DNA of 64,000 nt from Nocardioides bizhenqiangii (GTDB lineage: Bacteria; Actinomycetota; Actinomycetes; Propionibacteriales; Nocardioidaceae): NCBI RefSeq assembly GCF_034661235.1, contig NZ_CP141059.1, positions 868,001 through 932,000 on the forward strand. The letters run 5' to 3'. Both the position numbers and the translations under genes were made by a program. The notes under the pieces were generated by a model. That model did not search any database and had not been told where the DNA came from. It saw nothing but the letters and a program-made list of their open reading frames with translations. Shown piece by piece: positions 56,566-64,000 of this stretch; position 1 is the stretch's first letter, and each line of letters starts with the position of its first letter.

Positions 56566-57027
56566 ATGACGACCTCTACGCCGGCGGTGGCCGGGTGGTT
56601 CACGACCGGTGACGACCCGCGGCTCGTCGCCTCGCGGTGCACGTCGTGCGGCACCCTCGTCTTCCCGCCGCCGCCCGCTGAGGCCGCGAGCTTCTGCCGC
56701 AACCCGGCGTGCGAGGGCGAGACGCACGAGCCGGCGGAGCTGTCCCGGATCGGCCGGGTGTGGTCCTACACCGACGCGCAGTACCAGCCGCCGGCGCCGT
56801 ACATCCCCACGACCGACCCGTTCCAGCCGTTCGCGCTGGCCGCTGTCGAGCTGCCGGAGGGGCTGGTGGTGCTCGGCCAGGTCGCCGAGGGCTACGGCGT
56901 CGCGGACCTCGCGGTCGGCGCGGAGGTGGAGCTGGTGGTCGAGACCCTCTACGAGGACGAGACCGGCGCTCGCACGACCTGGCGCTGGAAGCCTGTGGTG
57001 GAGCTGGGCGAGGAGGCCGACCAATGA
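56566..57027 (+). CDS. DUF35 zinc-ribbon/OB-fold protein
   Basis: 153 residues from ATG 56566. The N-terminal rubredoxin-like zinc ribbon has CTSCGTLVFPP and FCRNPAC. An OB fold follows (GRVWSYTDAQYQPPAPY...PFALAAVELPEGLVVLGQV). DUF35 proteins such as ChsH2 form complexes with thiolase-like aldolases or with CoA hydratases. The next gene overlaps its stop, so a complex of the two is likely. Confidence 0.88.
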   Translation: MTTSTPAVAGWFTTGDDPRLVASRCTSCGTLVFPPPPAEAASFCRNPACEGETHEPAELSRIGRVWSYTDAQYQPPAPYIPTTDPFQPFALAAVELPEGLVVLGQVAEGYGVADLAVGAEVELVVETLYEDETGARTTWRWKPVVELGEEADQ

Positions 57028-58211
57028 GCAACGCGATCGCCGTCGCCGGCGTGGGCATGCATCCGTGGGGCAAGTGGGGCCGCCCGTTCGTGGAGTACGG
57101 CGTGCACGCCGCCCGTGAGGCGCTCGCCGACTCCGGCATCGCGTGGAGGGACGTCGACTTCGTGGTCGGTGGCGAGACGGTGCGCAACGGCTACGCCGGG
57201 TACGTGGCGGGCTCGACCTTCGCGTCGGCGCTCGGTTGGAACGGCGCGCGGATCGCGACGTCGTACGCCGCCTGTGCGACGGGTGCCCAGGCGCTCGACA
57301 CTGCGCGGGCGCGGATCCTCGCCGGCCTCTGCGAGGTCGCGCTGGTCGTCGGCGCCGACACCACGCCGAAGGGCTTCCTGGCGCCGAACGCGGGGGAGCG
57401 GTGGACCGATCCCGACTGGCTGCGGTTCCGGCTGCTGGGCATGACGAACCCGGCGTACTTCGCGCTCTACGCGCGCCGGCGGATGGATCTCTACGGCGCG
57501 ACCATCGAGGACTTCGCGCAGGTGAAGGTGAAGAACGCCCGGCACGGACTGGAGAACCCCAATGCCCGCTACCGCAAGGAGGTCGCGGTCGCCGACGTGC
57601 TCGGCTCGGCGATCGTGTCCGACCCTCTCCACCTGCTCGACATCTGCGCGACGTCCGACGGCGCCGCGGCCGTCGTGCTGACCAGCCTCGACTACGCCCG
57701 ACGGCACGGCATCGCCGACCCGGTGCGCGTGGAGGCGGTCTCGACGGTCACGCCGACCTTCCCCAACGCGGTGATCGACATGCCGCTGCTGGCGACCGAT
57801 CACGCGGCTGGCGGGGCGCCGGAGCGGAGCTTCAAGGAGTCGATCGCCCACGCGGCCTACGAGGAGGCCGGCATCGGCCCCGACGACGTCGACGTCGCCG
57901 AGGTCTACGACCTGTCGACCGCCCTCGAGCTGGACTGGATCGAGGACCTGGGCCTCTGCAAGCGCGGCGAGGCCGAGGTGCTGCTCCGCGCCGGCGACAC
58001 GACCGTCGGCGGCCGGATCCCGGTCAACCCGTCCGGCGGGCTCGCCTGCTTCGGCGAGGCGGTGCCGGCCCAGGCGCTGGCCCAGGTCTGCGAGCTCACC
58101 TGGCAGCTCCGCGGCCAGGCCACCGGTCGCCAGGTCGACGGCGCCCGGGTCGGGATCACCGCCAACCAGGGGCTCTTCGGCCACGGCTCGTCGGTGCTGC
58201 TCGTCCGCTGA
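57024..58211 (+). CDS. Thiolase-fold lipid-transfer protein (SCP-x/Ltp2-like)
   Basis: 395 residues from ATG 57024 (ATGA overlap). Nucleophile-region Cys in TSYAACATGAQALD, NPSGGLACFGEAVP and the C-terminal GITANQGLFGHGSSVLLVR. These resemble Ltp2/Ltp4-type non-decarboxylating thiolases and aldolases working with DUF35 partners on steroid or aromatic side chains. Aldolase versus thiolase activity cannot be settled by sequence. KstR-like box upstream supports a steroid or lipid role. Confidence 0.87.
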   Translation: MSNAIAVAGVGMHPWGKWGRPFVEYGVHAAREALADSGIAWRDVDFVVGGETVRNGYAGYVAGSTFASALGWNGARIATSYAACATGAQALDTARARILAGLCEVALVVGADTTPKGFLAPNAGERWTDPDWLRFRLLGMTNPAYFALYARRRMDLYGATIEDFAQVKVKNARHGLENPNARYRKEVAVADVLGSAIVSDPLHLLDICATSDGAAAVVLTSLDYARRHGIADPVRVEAVSTVTPTFPNAVIDMPLLATDHAAGGAPERSFKESIAHAAYEEAGIGPDDVDVAEVYDLSTALELDWIEDLGLCKRGEAEVLLRAGDTTVGGRIPVNPSGGLACFGEAVPAQALAQVCELTWQLRGQATGRQVDGARVGITANQGLFGHGSSVLLVR

Positions 58212-58214
58212 GAT

Positions 58215-59051
58215 CTATCCGGCCGGAACGACCCGCCACACGACGTGCTCGCCCGGGAGTCCCTTGAGCTCGATGGGGTCGGTCGGGTCGATCAGCGCGA
58301 CCGCGGCGTCGTCGTCCAGCGCCGCGCGGACGGCGTCGCTGCAGAGCACCTCGCCGCCGGAGGCGAGGTCGGCGACCCGGGCGGCGAGGGCGACGTTCTC
58401 GCCGAAGTAGTCGCCGTCCTTGGCGACCACCTGGCCCGTGTGGATCCCGATCCGGACCCGGACCTTGCCGTGCCGGCGGAGCACCTCGGACGGGCGCCGC
58501 AGGTCGCTCTGGATCCCCACCGCGGCGCGACAGGCGGCCTCGGGGTCGCGGAAGACGAACATGAAGCCGTCACCGGCGGTCTTCACGACCTGCCCGCGGT
58601 ACCGCGCGATCCGTCCCCGCAGGACCGAGTCGTGTGCCTCCAGCACCCGTACCCAGGTCTTGTCGCCCATCCGGGCGTTGAGCTGGGTGGAGTTCTCGAT
58701 GTCGGAGAAGCAGATGGTCACAGTGCCGTCGGGCGCCGCCATGTGCACGATCTCTGCTTCCTCCTCGCGCGCCCACGCGGTCATCTCCTCGATGGTGCTC
58801 TGGATGACGCCGGTGATGCCCTGCTCCCGCACCTTGCTGGCGGTCCGGATCATCCGGCTGATCGCGCGCTCGGTCGGGTTCTGCGCCGGTCGCGGACGGA
58901 GCGCGGCGTCGAGGTCGGCCTCGAGTTGCTCGACGTGCGCGACGTGCGCGGTGAGGTCGACCTGCTGGCGTCGTACGACGACCGCCAGGGCGATCACGGC
59001 GGCCAGCAGGATCACGCACAGCACTGCGAGCATGACCGTCACGGGCGTCAC
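58215..59051 (-). CDS. Membrane-anchored class III adenylyl/guanylyl cyclase
   Basis: 278 residues from GTG 59051 (ATG 59033 is an alternative). One N-terminal helix (VMLAVLCVILLAAVIALAVVV), a coiled linker, then the cyclase domain at about 105-265: TICFSDIENSTQLN with the first metal Asp, VVKTAGDGFMFVF with the second metal-site region, and RIGIHTGQVVAKDGDYFG. Product may be cAMP. It converges with the thiolase gene (3-nt gap) and is divergent from the AAA gene. Confidence 0.88.
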   Translation of the reverse strand: MTPVTVMLAVLCVILLAAVIALAVVVRRQQVDLTAHVAHVEQLEADLDAALRPRPAQNPTERAISRMIRTASKVREQGITGVIQSTIEEMTAWAREEEAEIVHMAAPDGTVTICFSDIENSTQLNARMGDKTWVRVLEAHDSVLRGRIARYRGQVVKTAGDGFMFVFRDPEAACRAAVGIQSDLRRPSEVLRRHGKVRVRIGIHTGQVVAKDGDYFGENVALAARVADLASGGEVLCSDAVRAALDDDAAVALIDPTDPIELKGLPGEHVVWRVVPAG

Positions 59052-59093
59052 TTTATTGCCCGCGGCTGTTGCTCCCCTGGGTAGCGTGAGTTC

Positions 59094-60503
59094 GTGGCCA
59101 ACGAACTTGGTGCCCCCGCGATCGCCACCCTCGGTGAGCTGCGTGCTTCGGGGCACGTCCTGAAGACGCTCCGCGAGGAGATCCGCGACAACCTGCTGAG
59201 GAAGCTCGCCGCCGGCGAGGATCCGTGGCCCGGCTTGCACGGCTTCGAGTCCACGGTCGTCCCGCAGCTCGAGCGGGCCCTGCTCGCCGGGCACGACGTG
59301 GTCCTCCTGGGCGAGCGCGGCCAGGGCAAGACCCGCCTGTTGCGGACGATCGTCGGCCTGCTCGACGAGTGGACCCCCGTCATCTCCGGCTCCGAGCTGG
59401 GGGAGCACCCCTACGAGCCGATCACCGTGGGATCGAAGTCCGCCCTCGCCGCGCACGGCGACGAGCTGCGGATCTCGTGGCGCCACCGCACGGAGCGCTA
59501 CGCCGAGAAGCTGGCCACGCCCGACACCTCGGTCGCCGACCTGATCGGCGACGTGGACCCGATGAAGGTGGCCGAGGGCCGGTCGCTCGGGGACCCCGAG
59601 ACCATCCACTTCGGTCTCATCCCGCGCAGCCACCGTGGGATCGTCGCGATCAACGAGCTCCCGGACCTGGCCGAGCGGATCCAGGTCGCGATGCTCAATG
59701 TGATGGAGGAGCGCGACATCCAGATCCGCGGTTACGTCCTGCGGCTCCCGCTCGACGTGCTCGTGGTGGCCTCGGCCAACCCCGAGGACTACACCAACCG
59801 CGGCCGGATCATCACGCCGCTCAAGGACAGGTTCGGCGCGGAGATCCGCACCCACTACCCGAGCGAGCTCGACGCCGAGATGGCCGTGATCCGCCAAGAG
59901 GCACATCTCGTCGCCGACGTACCCGAGCCCCTGCTCGAGGTCCTCGCCAGGTTCACCCGCAACCTGCGGGAGTCGACCGCGGTCGACCAGCGCTCCGGCG
60001 TCTCGGCGCGGTTCGCGATCGCCGGCGCCGAGACCATCGCGGCGTCCGCCCTGCGCCGGGCGACCCTGCTCGGTGAGGACGTCGCCGTCGCCCGCGTCGT
60101 TGACCTGGAGACCGCGGTCGACGTGCTCGGCGGCAAGATCGAGTTCGAGTCGGGCGAGGAGGGCCGGGAGGCCGAGATCCTCACCCACCTGCTCCGCACG
60201 GCGACCGCCGAGACCGTCCGCGAGCACTTCCGCGGTCTCGACTTCGCGCTGCTCGTGGAGGCGATCGAGGAGGGCGCGACCGTGATCACCGGGTCGGGCG
60301 TCTCCGCGCGCGACGTGCTCGCAGGCCTGCCGGTCTTGGGCGAGTCCGAGCTCTACGACGAGGTCTGCGAGCGGGTGCTGGGTGCCGGCGGCGGCCAGAC
60401 GGACGGCGAGCGCGCCTGCGCGATCGAGCTCGCCCTCGAAGGCCTGTTCCTGGCCCGCAAGATCGGCAAGGACACCGACGGGAGCGAGACGATCTATGGC
60501 TAG
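59094..60503 (+). CDS. MoxR/Mg-chelatase-like AAA ATPase
   Basis: 469 residues from GTG 59094, with TAGCGT 6 nt upstream (leaderless). Walker A GERGQGKTR, Walker B GIVAINELPDL (NE in place of DE), sensor-1 VVASANPEDYTNRGR. The C-terminal part resembles chelatase subunit I. Such ATPases pair with VWA proteins, and one is encoded next. Known members remodel or insert metals into partner proteins; no target is evident here. Confidence 0.85.
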   Translation: MANELGAPAIATLGELRASGHVLKTLREEIRDNLLRKLAAGEDPWPGLHGFESTVVPQLERALLAGHDVVLLGERGQGKTRLLRTIVGLLDEWTPVISGSELGEHPYEPITVGSKSALAAHGDELRISWRHRTERYAEKLATPDTSVADLIGDVDPMKVAEGRSLGDPETIHFGLIPRSHRGIVAINELPDLAERIQVAMLNVMEERDIQIRGYVLRLPLDVLVVASANPEDYTNRGRIITPLKDRFGAEIRTHYPSELDAEMAVIRQEAHLVADVPEPLLEVLARFTRNLRESTAVDQRSGVSARFAIAGAETIAASALRRATLLGEDVAVARVVDLETAVDVLGGKIEFESGEEGREAEILTHLLRTATAETVREHFRGLDFALLVEAIEEGATVITGSGVSARDVLAGLPVLGESELYDEVCERVLGAGGGQTDGERACAIELALEGLFLARKIGKDTDGSETIYG

Positions 60504-60620
60504 ACACCCCACGACGTTCTCCGTCTCCCCCAACCGGTCCGCACTCTGCAGCGAACCCGCACACTCAATCCTCCGGCGAACAACGCCGCGGGGACCCCGA
60601 AAAGCTAGGCAGCGCCGGAC

Positions 60621-62633
60621 ATGAGCCGCTACCGCCGGTACGACGGCGGCGACCCGCTCGCCCCGCCCGTCGACATCGCCGAGGCCCTCGACGCCATCGG
60701 CGAGGACGTCATGGCCGGCTACAGCCCGGAGCGGGCGATGCAGGAGTTCCTCCGCCGCGGCGGACAGGACCGTGACGGGCTCGACGACCTCGCCCGCCGG
60801 GTGGCCGAACGGCGCCGCGACATCCTCCAGCAGCACAACCTCGACGGCACGCTCGCGCAGGTACGTGAGCTGCTGGAGCGGGCCGTGCTCGAGGAGCGCA
60901 AGCAGCTGGCCCGCGACGCGATGATGGACGACGGCGATCGCGCGTTCCGGGAGATGCGTCTCGACAACCTCCCGACGTCGACGGCGGCCGCGGTCACCGA
61001 GCTGTCCGATTACGACTGGCAGTCGCCGGACGCCCGGCAGGCCTACGAGGAGATCAAGGACCTGCTCGGCCGCGAGTTGCTCGACCAGCGGTTCGCCGGC
61101 ATGAAGCAGGCCCTCGAGGGCGCGACCGACGAGGACCGGGCGGCGATCCAGGAGATGCTGACGGACCTCAACGAGCTGCTGGAGAAGCATGCCGCGGGTG
61201 AGGACACCCAGCAGGACTTCGACGACTTCATGAGTAAACATGGAGACTTCTTCACTGGGCCTAATGGGAACCCCCAGAACGTCGACGAGCTGATCGACGC
61301 GATGGCCCAGCGGTCGGCCGCCGCGCAGCGGATGCTCAACTCGATGAGCGCCGAGCAGCGCGAGGAGCTGATGCAGCTGTCCGCGCAGGCGTTCGGGTCC
61401 CCGCAGCTGACGCAGCAGCTCGCCCGCCTCGACGGCAACCTGCAGGCGTTGCGGCCAGGGGAGGACTGGAACGGTTCGGAGCGGTTCCAGGGCGACCAGG
61501 GGGTCGGCCTGGGCGACGGCACTGGGATGCTGCAGGACCTCGCCGACCTCGACGCCCTCTCGGACCAGCTCTCCCAGTCGTACGGCGGCGCCCGGCTCGA
61601 TGACGTCGACCTCGACAAGCTGGCCCGCCAGCTCGGCGACCAGGCCGCCGTCGACGCCCGGCGCCTCCAGGAGCTCGAGCGCGCGCTCCGGAAGACCGGC
61701 ACGATGGAGCGGGGCTTCGACGGCGAGCTCCGGCTGACCCCGAAGGCGATGCGCCAGCTCGGCAAGGCGCTGCTGCGCGACGTGGCCCAGCGGCTCTCGG
61801 GCCGGCAGGGACAGCGCGACCTGCGCCAAGCCGGTGCGGCGGGCGAGCTGTCGGGGTCGACGCGGCAGTGGGTGTTCGGTGACACCGAGCCGTGGGACAT
61901 CCCGAGGACGATGCTCAACGGCGCGCTGCGACGGGCTGGTGATCCGTCGGGTCCGCGGCTGTCGATCGAGGACGTCGAGGTCGCCGAGACCGAGGCCCGC
62001 ACGCAGGCCGCGGTGGCGTTGTGCGTCGACACCAGCTTCTCGATGGCGATGGACGGCCGCTGGGTCCCGATGAAGCGCACGGCGCTGGCGCTGCACACGC
62101 TCATCGGCACCCGGTTCCGCGGCGACTCGCTGGAGCTGATCGGGTTCGGTCGGCACGCGGAGACGATGGACATTGAGCAGCTCACCGCGCTCGACGCCCG
62201 CTGGGCGAAGGGCACCAACCTCCACCACGCCCTGCTGCTCGCCAACCGGCACTTCCGCAAGCATCCCAACGCGCAGCCGGTGCTGCTCATCGTCACCGAC
62301 GGTGAGCCGACGTCCCACCTCGAGCCCGACGGCGAGGTGTTCTTCAGCTACCCGCCCCACCCGATGACGATCGCGCTCGCCGTGCGCGAGCTCGACAACG
62401 CCCGCCGGCTCGGCGCGCAGACCACCTTCTTCCGCCTCGGCGACGATCCCGGCCTCGCCCGCTTCATCGACTCGATGGCCCGCCGTGCCGAGGGCACGGT
62501 GATCGCCCCCGAGAGCGACGACCTCGGCGCCGCCGTCGTCGGCTCCTACCTCGGCTCCCGCGCCCCGCAGGACCGGTTCGGCCCCGGTTCGTACGGCGAC
62601 TGGTTCGGCGGCCGGGGGTTCTGGGTCGGCTGA
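60621..62633 (+). CDS. VWA-domain partner of the AAA ATPase
   Basis: 670 residues from ATG 60621. Residues 1-460 are helical and Gln/Asp-rich. The VWA domain at about 465-640 has an intact MIDAS: DTSFSM, later Thr in GTNLHHAL and Asp in VTDGEPTS. A short patch (about codons 204-218) uses AGT, AAA, CAT, GGA, ACT, GGG, CCT and AAT, codons rare elsewhere. Layout matches chelatase subunit D-like proteins. The 117-nt gap from the ATPase shows no clear terminator. Confidence 0.85.
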   Translation: MSRYRRYDGGDPLAPPVDIAEALDAIGEDVMAGYSPERAMQEFLRRGGQDRDGLDDLARRVAERRRDILQQHNLDGTLAQVRELLERAVLEERKQLARDAMMDDGDRAFREMRLDNLPTSTAAAVTELSDYDWQSPDARQAYEEIKDLLGRELLDQRFAGMKQALEGATDEDRAAIQEMLTDLNELLEKHAAGEDTQQDFDDFMSKHGDFFTGPNGNPQNVDELIDAMAQRSAAAQRMLNSMSAEQREELMQLSAQAFGSPQLTQQLARLDGNLQALRPGEDWNGSERFQGDQGVGLGDGTGMLQDLADLDALSDQLSQSYGGARLDDVDLDKLARQLGDQAAVDARRLQELERALRKTGTMERGFDGELRLTPKAMRQLGKALLRDVAQRLSGRQGQRDLRQAGAAGELSGSTRQWVFGDTEPWDIPRTMLNGALRRAGDPSGPRLSIEDVEVAETEARTQAAVALCVDTSFSMAMDGRWVPMKRTALALHTLIGTRFRGDSLELIGFGRHAETMDIEQLTALDARWAKGTNLHHALLLANRHFRKHPNAQPVLLIVTDGEPTSHLEPDGEVFFSYPPHPMTIALAVRELDNARRLGAQTTFFRLGDDPGLARFIDSMARRAEGTVIAPESDDLGAAVVGSYLGSRAPQDRFGPGSYGDWFGGRGFWVG

Positions 62634-62643
62634 TGGGGATGCC

Positions 62644-63099
62644 ATGAGCAGACCGGTCGGCCGCGCACCGGGCGACGTGCTCATCCATCTCCGCCGTGCT
62701 CGCGACCGGATCGACCGGCACTACGCGGAGCCGCTCGACCTCGACGACCTCGCCCGCACCGCGGGCATCAGCAAGTTCCACTTCCATCGCCTCTTCACCG
62801 CGACGTACGGCCGCACCCCCGCGGCGTACCTCTCCGAGCGTCGGATCGAGCGCGCCCAGGACCTGCTGCGTGCCACCAACCTGACCGTGACCGAGGTCTG
62901 TCACGCCGTCGGGTTCGCAAGCCTCGGCTCGTTCAGCTCGCGGTTCCGGCAGGTGGTGGGGGAGACGCCGAAGGCGTTCCAGGAACGGTGGGGTGCGGAG
63001 GCCCCGCGGATACCCGGTTGCTTCGTCCTGATGTGGGGCCTCGCGGAGCGGGCGCGCTCCGCAAGCCAGGAGAAGCCAGTTGTCGACGACCGCAACTAG
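62644..63099 (+). CDS. AraC-family regulator (DNA-binding domain only)
   Basis: 151 residues, 10 nt after the VWA gene. The double helix-turn-helix fills about 15-115: DDLARTAGISKFHFHRLFTATYGRTPAAYLSERRIERAQDLL and VTEVCHAVGFASLGSFSSRFRQVVGETPKAF. There is no ligand domain; a ~35-residue tail ends the protein. The same-strand VOC gene follows 9 nt later, so it is the likely target or partner. Confidence 0.88.
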   Translation: MSRPVGRAPGDVLIHLRRARDRIDRHYAEPLDLDDLARTAGISKFHFHRLFTATYGRTPAAYLSERRIERAQDLLRATNLTVTEVCHAVGFASLGSFSSRFRQVVGETPKAFQERWGAEAPRIPGCFVLMWGLAERARSASQEKPVVDDRN

Positions 63100-63108
63100 C
63101 GTCGAGGC

Positions 63109-63537
63109 ATGATCACGAACATCGGCATCACGAGTGTCTTCGTCAAGGACGTCGACGAGTCCAAGAAGTTCTACCTCGAGGTCCTCGGGTTCGACGAGGG
63201 GACCGACATCACCCTCGGTGACGGCTACCGCTGGTGCACCGTCGTCCACCCGAGCCAGCCCGAGCTCCAGGTGCACCTGACCGTCCCGGGTCCCCCTCAC
63301 TCGCCGGAGATGGTCGAGGCGATCAACCGCGCGCTCGACGAGGGTGGCATGCACGGGCTCGGCCTCAACGTGGACGACTGCCGCAAGACGGCCGACGAGC
63401 TCCGCGAGCAGGGCGTCCAGTTCATCCAGGAGCCCGAGGAGCGCCCCTACGGCGTCGAGGCGGTCATCCGCGACAACAGCGGCAACTGGATGGTGCTCGT
63501 CGAGCCGAAGGACTACAGCGCCGCCGACTTCGACTGA
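63109..63537 (+). CDS. VOC-family protein (glyoxalase superfamily)
   Basis: 142 residues from ATG 63109. ITSVFVKDVDESKKFYLEVLGFDEGTD opens the first module; GLGLNVDDCRKTADELREQGVQF and YGVEAVIRDNSGNWMVLVEP close the second. TAGCGT (63097-63102) overlaps the AraC stop and lies 6 nt before the ATG, giving this gene its own leaderless promoter. Substrate unknown. Confidence 0.82.
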   Translation: MITNIGITSVFVKDVDESKKFYLEVLGFDEGTDITLGDGYRWCTVVHPSQPELQVHLTVPGPPHSPEMVEAINRALDEGGMHGLGLNVDDCRKTADELREQGVQFIQEPEERPYGVEAVIRDNSGNWMVLVEPKDYSAADFD

Positions 63538-63557
63538 CCATCCGTCGACGGACGCGC

Positions 63558-64000
63558 TCAGGGGTGCAGGACGGCGGCCAGCTCCTCGATCCCGTCGACC
63601 AGCCGCGTGCCGGGCCGCGCCCAGGACGCGTTGGCGTCGACGGCGTGCACAGGGACACCGGCGGGTAGGCGTCCGCGTCGTACGACGTCGTCGGCGAGCT
63701 CCTGCGCACCCGCGCGGTCGTAGCCGCAAGGAGCCAACACGATCAGGTCGGGCCGGGCGTCGGTGACGGCCTCCCACGTCGTCCGCACCGACTTCTCGCC
63801 CGCGGTGCCGAGCACGCACTCGCCGCCCGCGAGCTCGATCATCTGGGGGATCCAGTGGCCCGGGGCGAACGGCGGGTCCGTCCACTCGAGGAGCACGACG
63901 CGCGGCCGGTCACGCCCCGCCACCCGCGCGCGGACCGCCGCGACGCGGTCCCGCTGCGCAGCGACGAGCGCGACCGCCTCGTCCTCCCGGCCGGTCGCGC
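63558..64000 (-). CDS. BtuF/FhuD-like periplasmic binding protein, 5' truncated
   Basis: About 147 residues are visible; the frame stays open to the window edge. VVLLEWTDPPFAPGHWIPQMIELAGGECVLG and RPDLIVLAPCGYDRAGAQELADDV are typical of the helical-backbone (type III) binding fold for cobalamin or siderophores, with the long inter-domain helix upstream (EDEAVALVAAQRDRVAAVRARV). It may be a soluble cobalamin-binding protein; the N-terminus needed to check for a signal peptide is outside the window. Confidence 0.8.
   Translation of the reverse strand, partial: ATGREDEAVALVAAQRDRVAAVRARVAGRDRPRVVLLEWTDPPFAPGHWIPQMIELAGGECVLGTAGEKSVRTTWEAVTDARPDLIVLAPCGYDRAGAQELADDVVRRGRLPAGVPVHAVDANASWARPGTRLVDGIEELAAVLHP

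Noticed and set aside
58215..62684. 1489-codon open frame on the minus strand
   Set aside because: Only its 5'-proximal-to-window-end part (58215-59051) encodes a cyclase. The rest is antisense to the AAA and VWA genes, a product of high G+C with no protein-like pattern (Arg/Gly/Val/Asp runs).

Overview
The window is about 70% G+C. It shows several actinobacterial marks: a mycothiol gene (mshB), PknB-type kinases, a tandem-FHA ABC protein, a C+ type L36, heavy use of GTG starts, and many genes that begin 6-8 nt after a TAnnnT -10 box (leaderless transcription). Gene content and sequence style suggest a Nocardioides-like member of the Nocardioidaceae; this is inference, not a taxonomic test. 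No insertion sequence, prophage, tRNA, rRNA or CRISPR array is visible.

Layout. 1-6.2 kb: a yybP-ykoY (Mn2+) riboswitch in front of a TerC-family exporter, an FHA-FHA-ABC transporter, a flavin monooxygenase and a lipoprotein. 6.2-10.7 kb: the infA-rpmJ-rpsM-rpsK-rpsD-rpoA-rplQ block, with unusually long structured gaps, ending in a perfect hairpin and six 21-bp tandem repeats. 10.7-12.7 kb: ispH, a YrdC/YciO-type protein and a DUF6542-like membrane protein. 12.8-22.6 kb: an amino-sugar (probably chito-oligosaccharide/GlcNAc) uptake and breakdown locus. It holds a ROK repressor, binding protein, two permeases, GH3 hexosaminidase, ROK kinase, nagA and nagB, with the ABC ATPase divergent. 22.6-33.6 kb: exonuclease III, a metzincin protease, ychF, two receptor Ser/Thr kinases with small partners, an MFS and an EamA transporter.

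33.6-50.7 kb is a purine catabolic island spread over several operons: malate synthase G, uricase, allantoinase, ureidoglycine aminohydrolase, xdhABC, a guanine-deaminase-like enzyme, an RpiR regulator, HIU hydrolase and OHCU decarboxylase. Together they would take guanine/xanthine via urate, HIU, OHCU and allantoin towards glyoxylate, which malate synthase feeds into central metabolism. The most striking feature is that both allB and xdhA are preceded by a ~160-bp inverted repeat. Each repeat holds a short ORF (53 and 49 codons) that starts in the left arm and stops at the start site of the downstream enzyme. The xdhA element exactly base-pairs the xdhA ribosome-binding site and start codon.

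50.7-64 kb: mshB with a membrane partner, a VanW-family protein, a DUF35/thiolase pair behind a KstR-like box, a membrane adenylyl cyclase, a MoxR-like AAA/VWA pair, an AraC regulator with a VOC protein, and a cobalamin/siderophore-type binding protein cut by the window edge.
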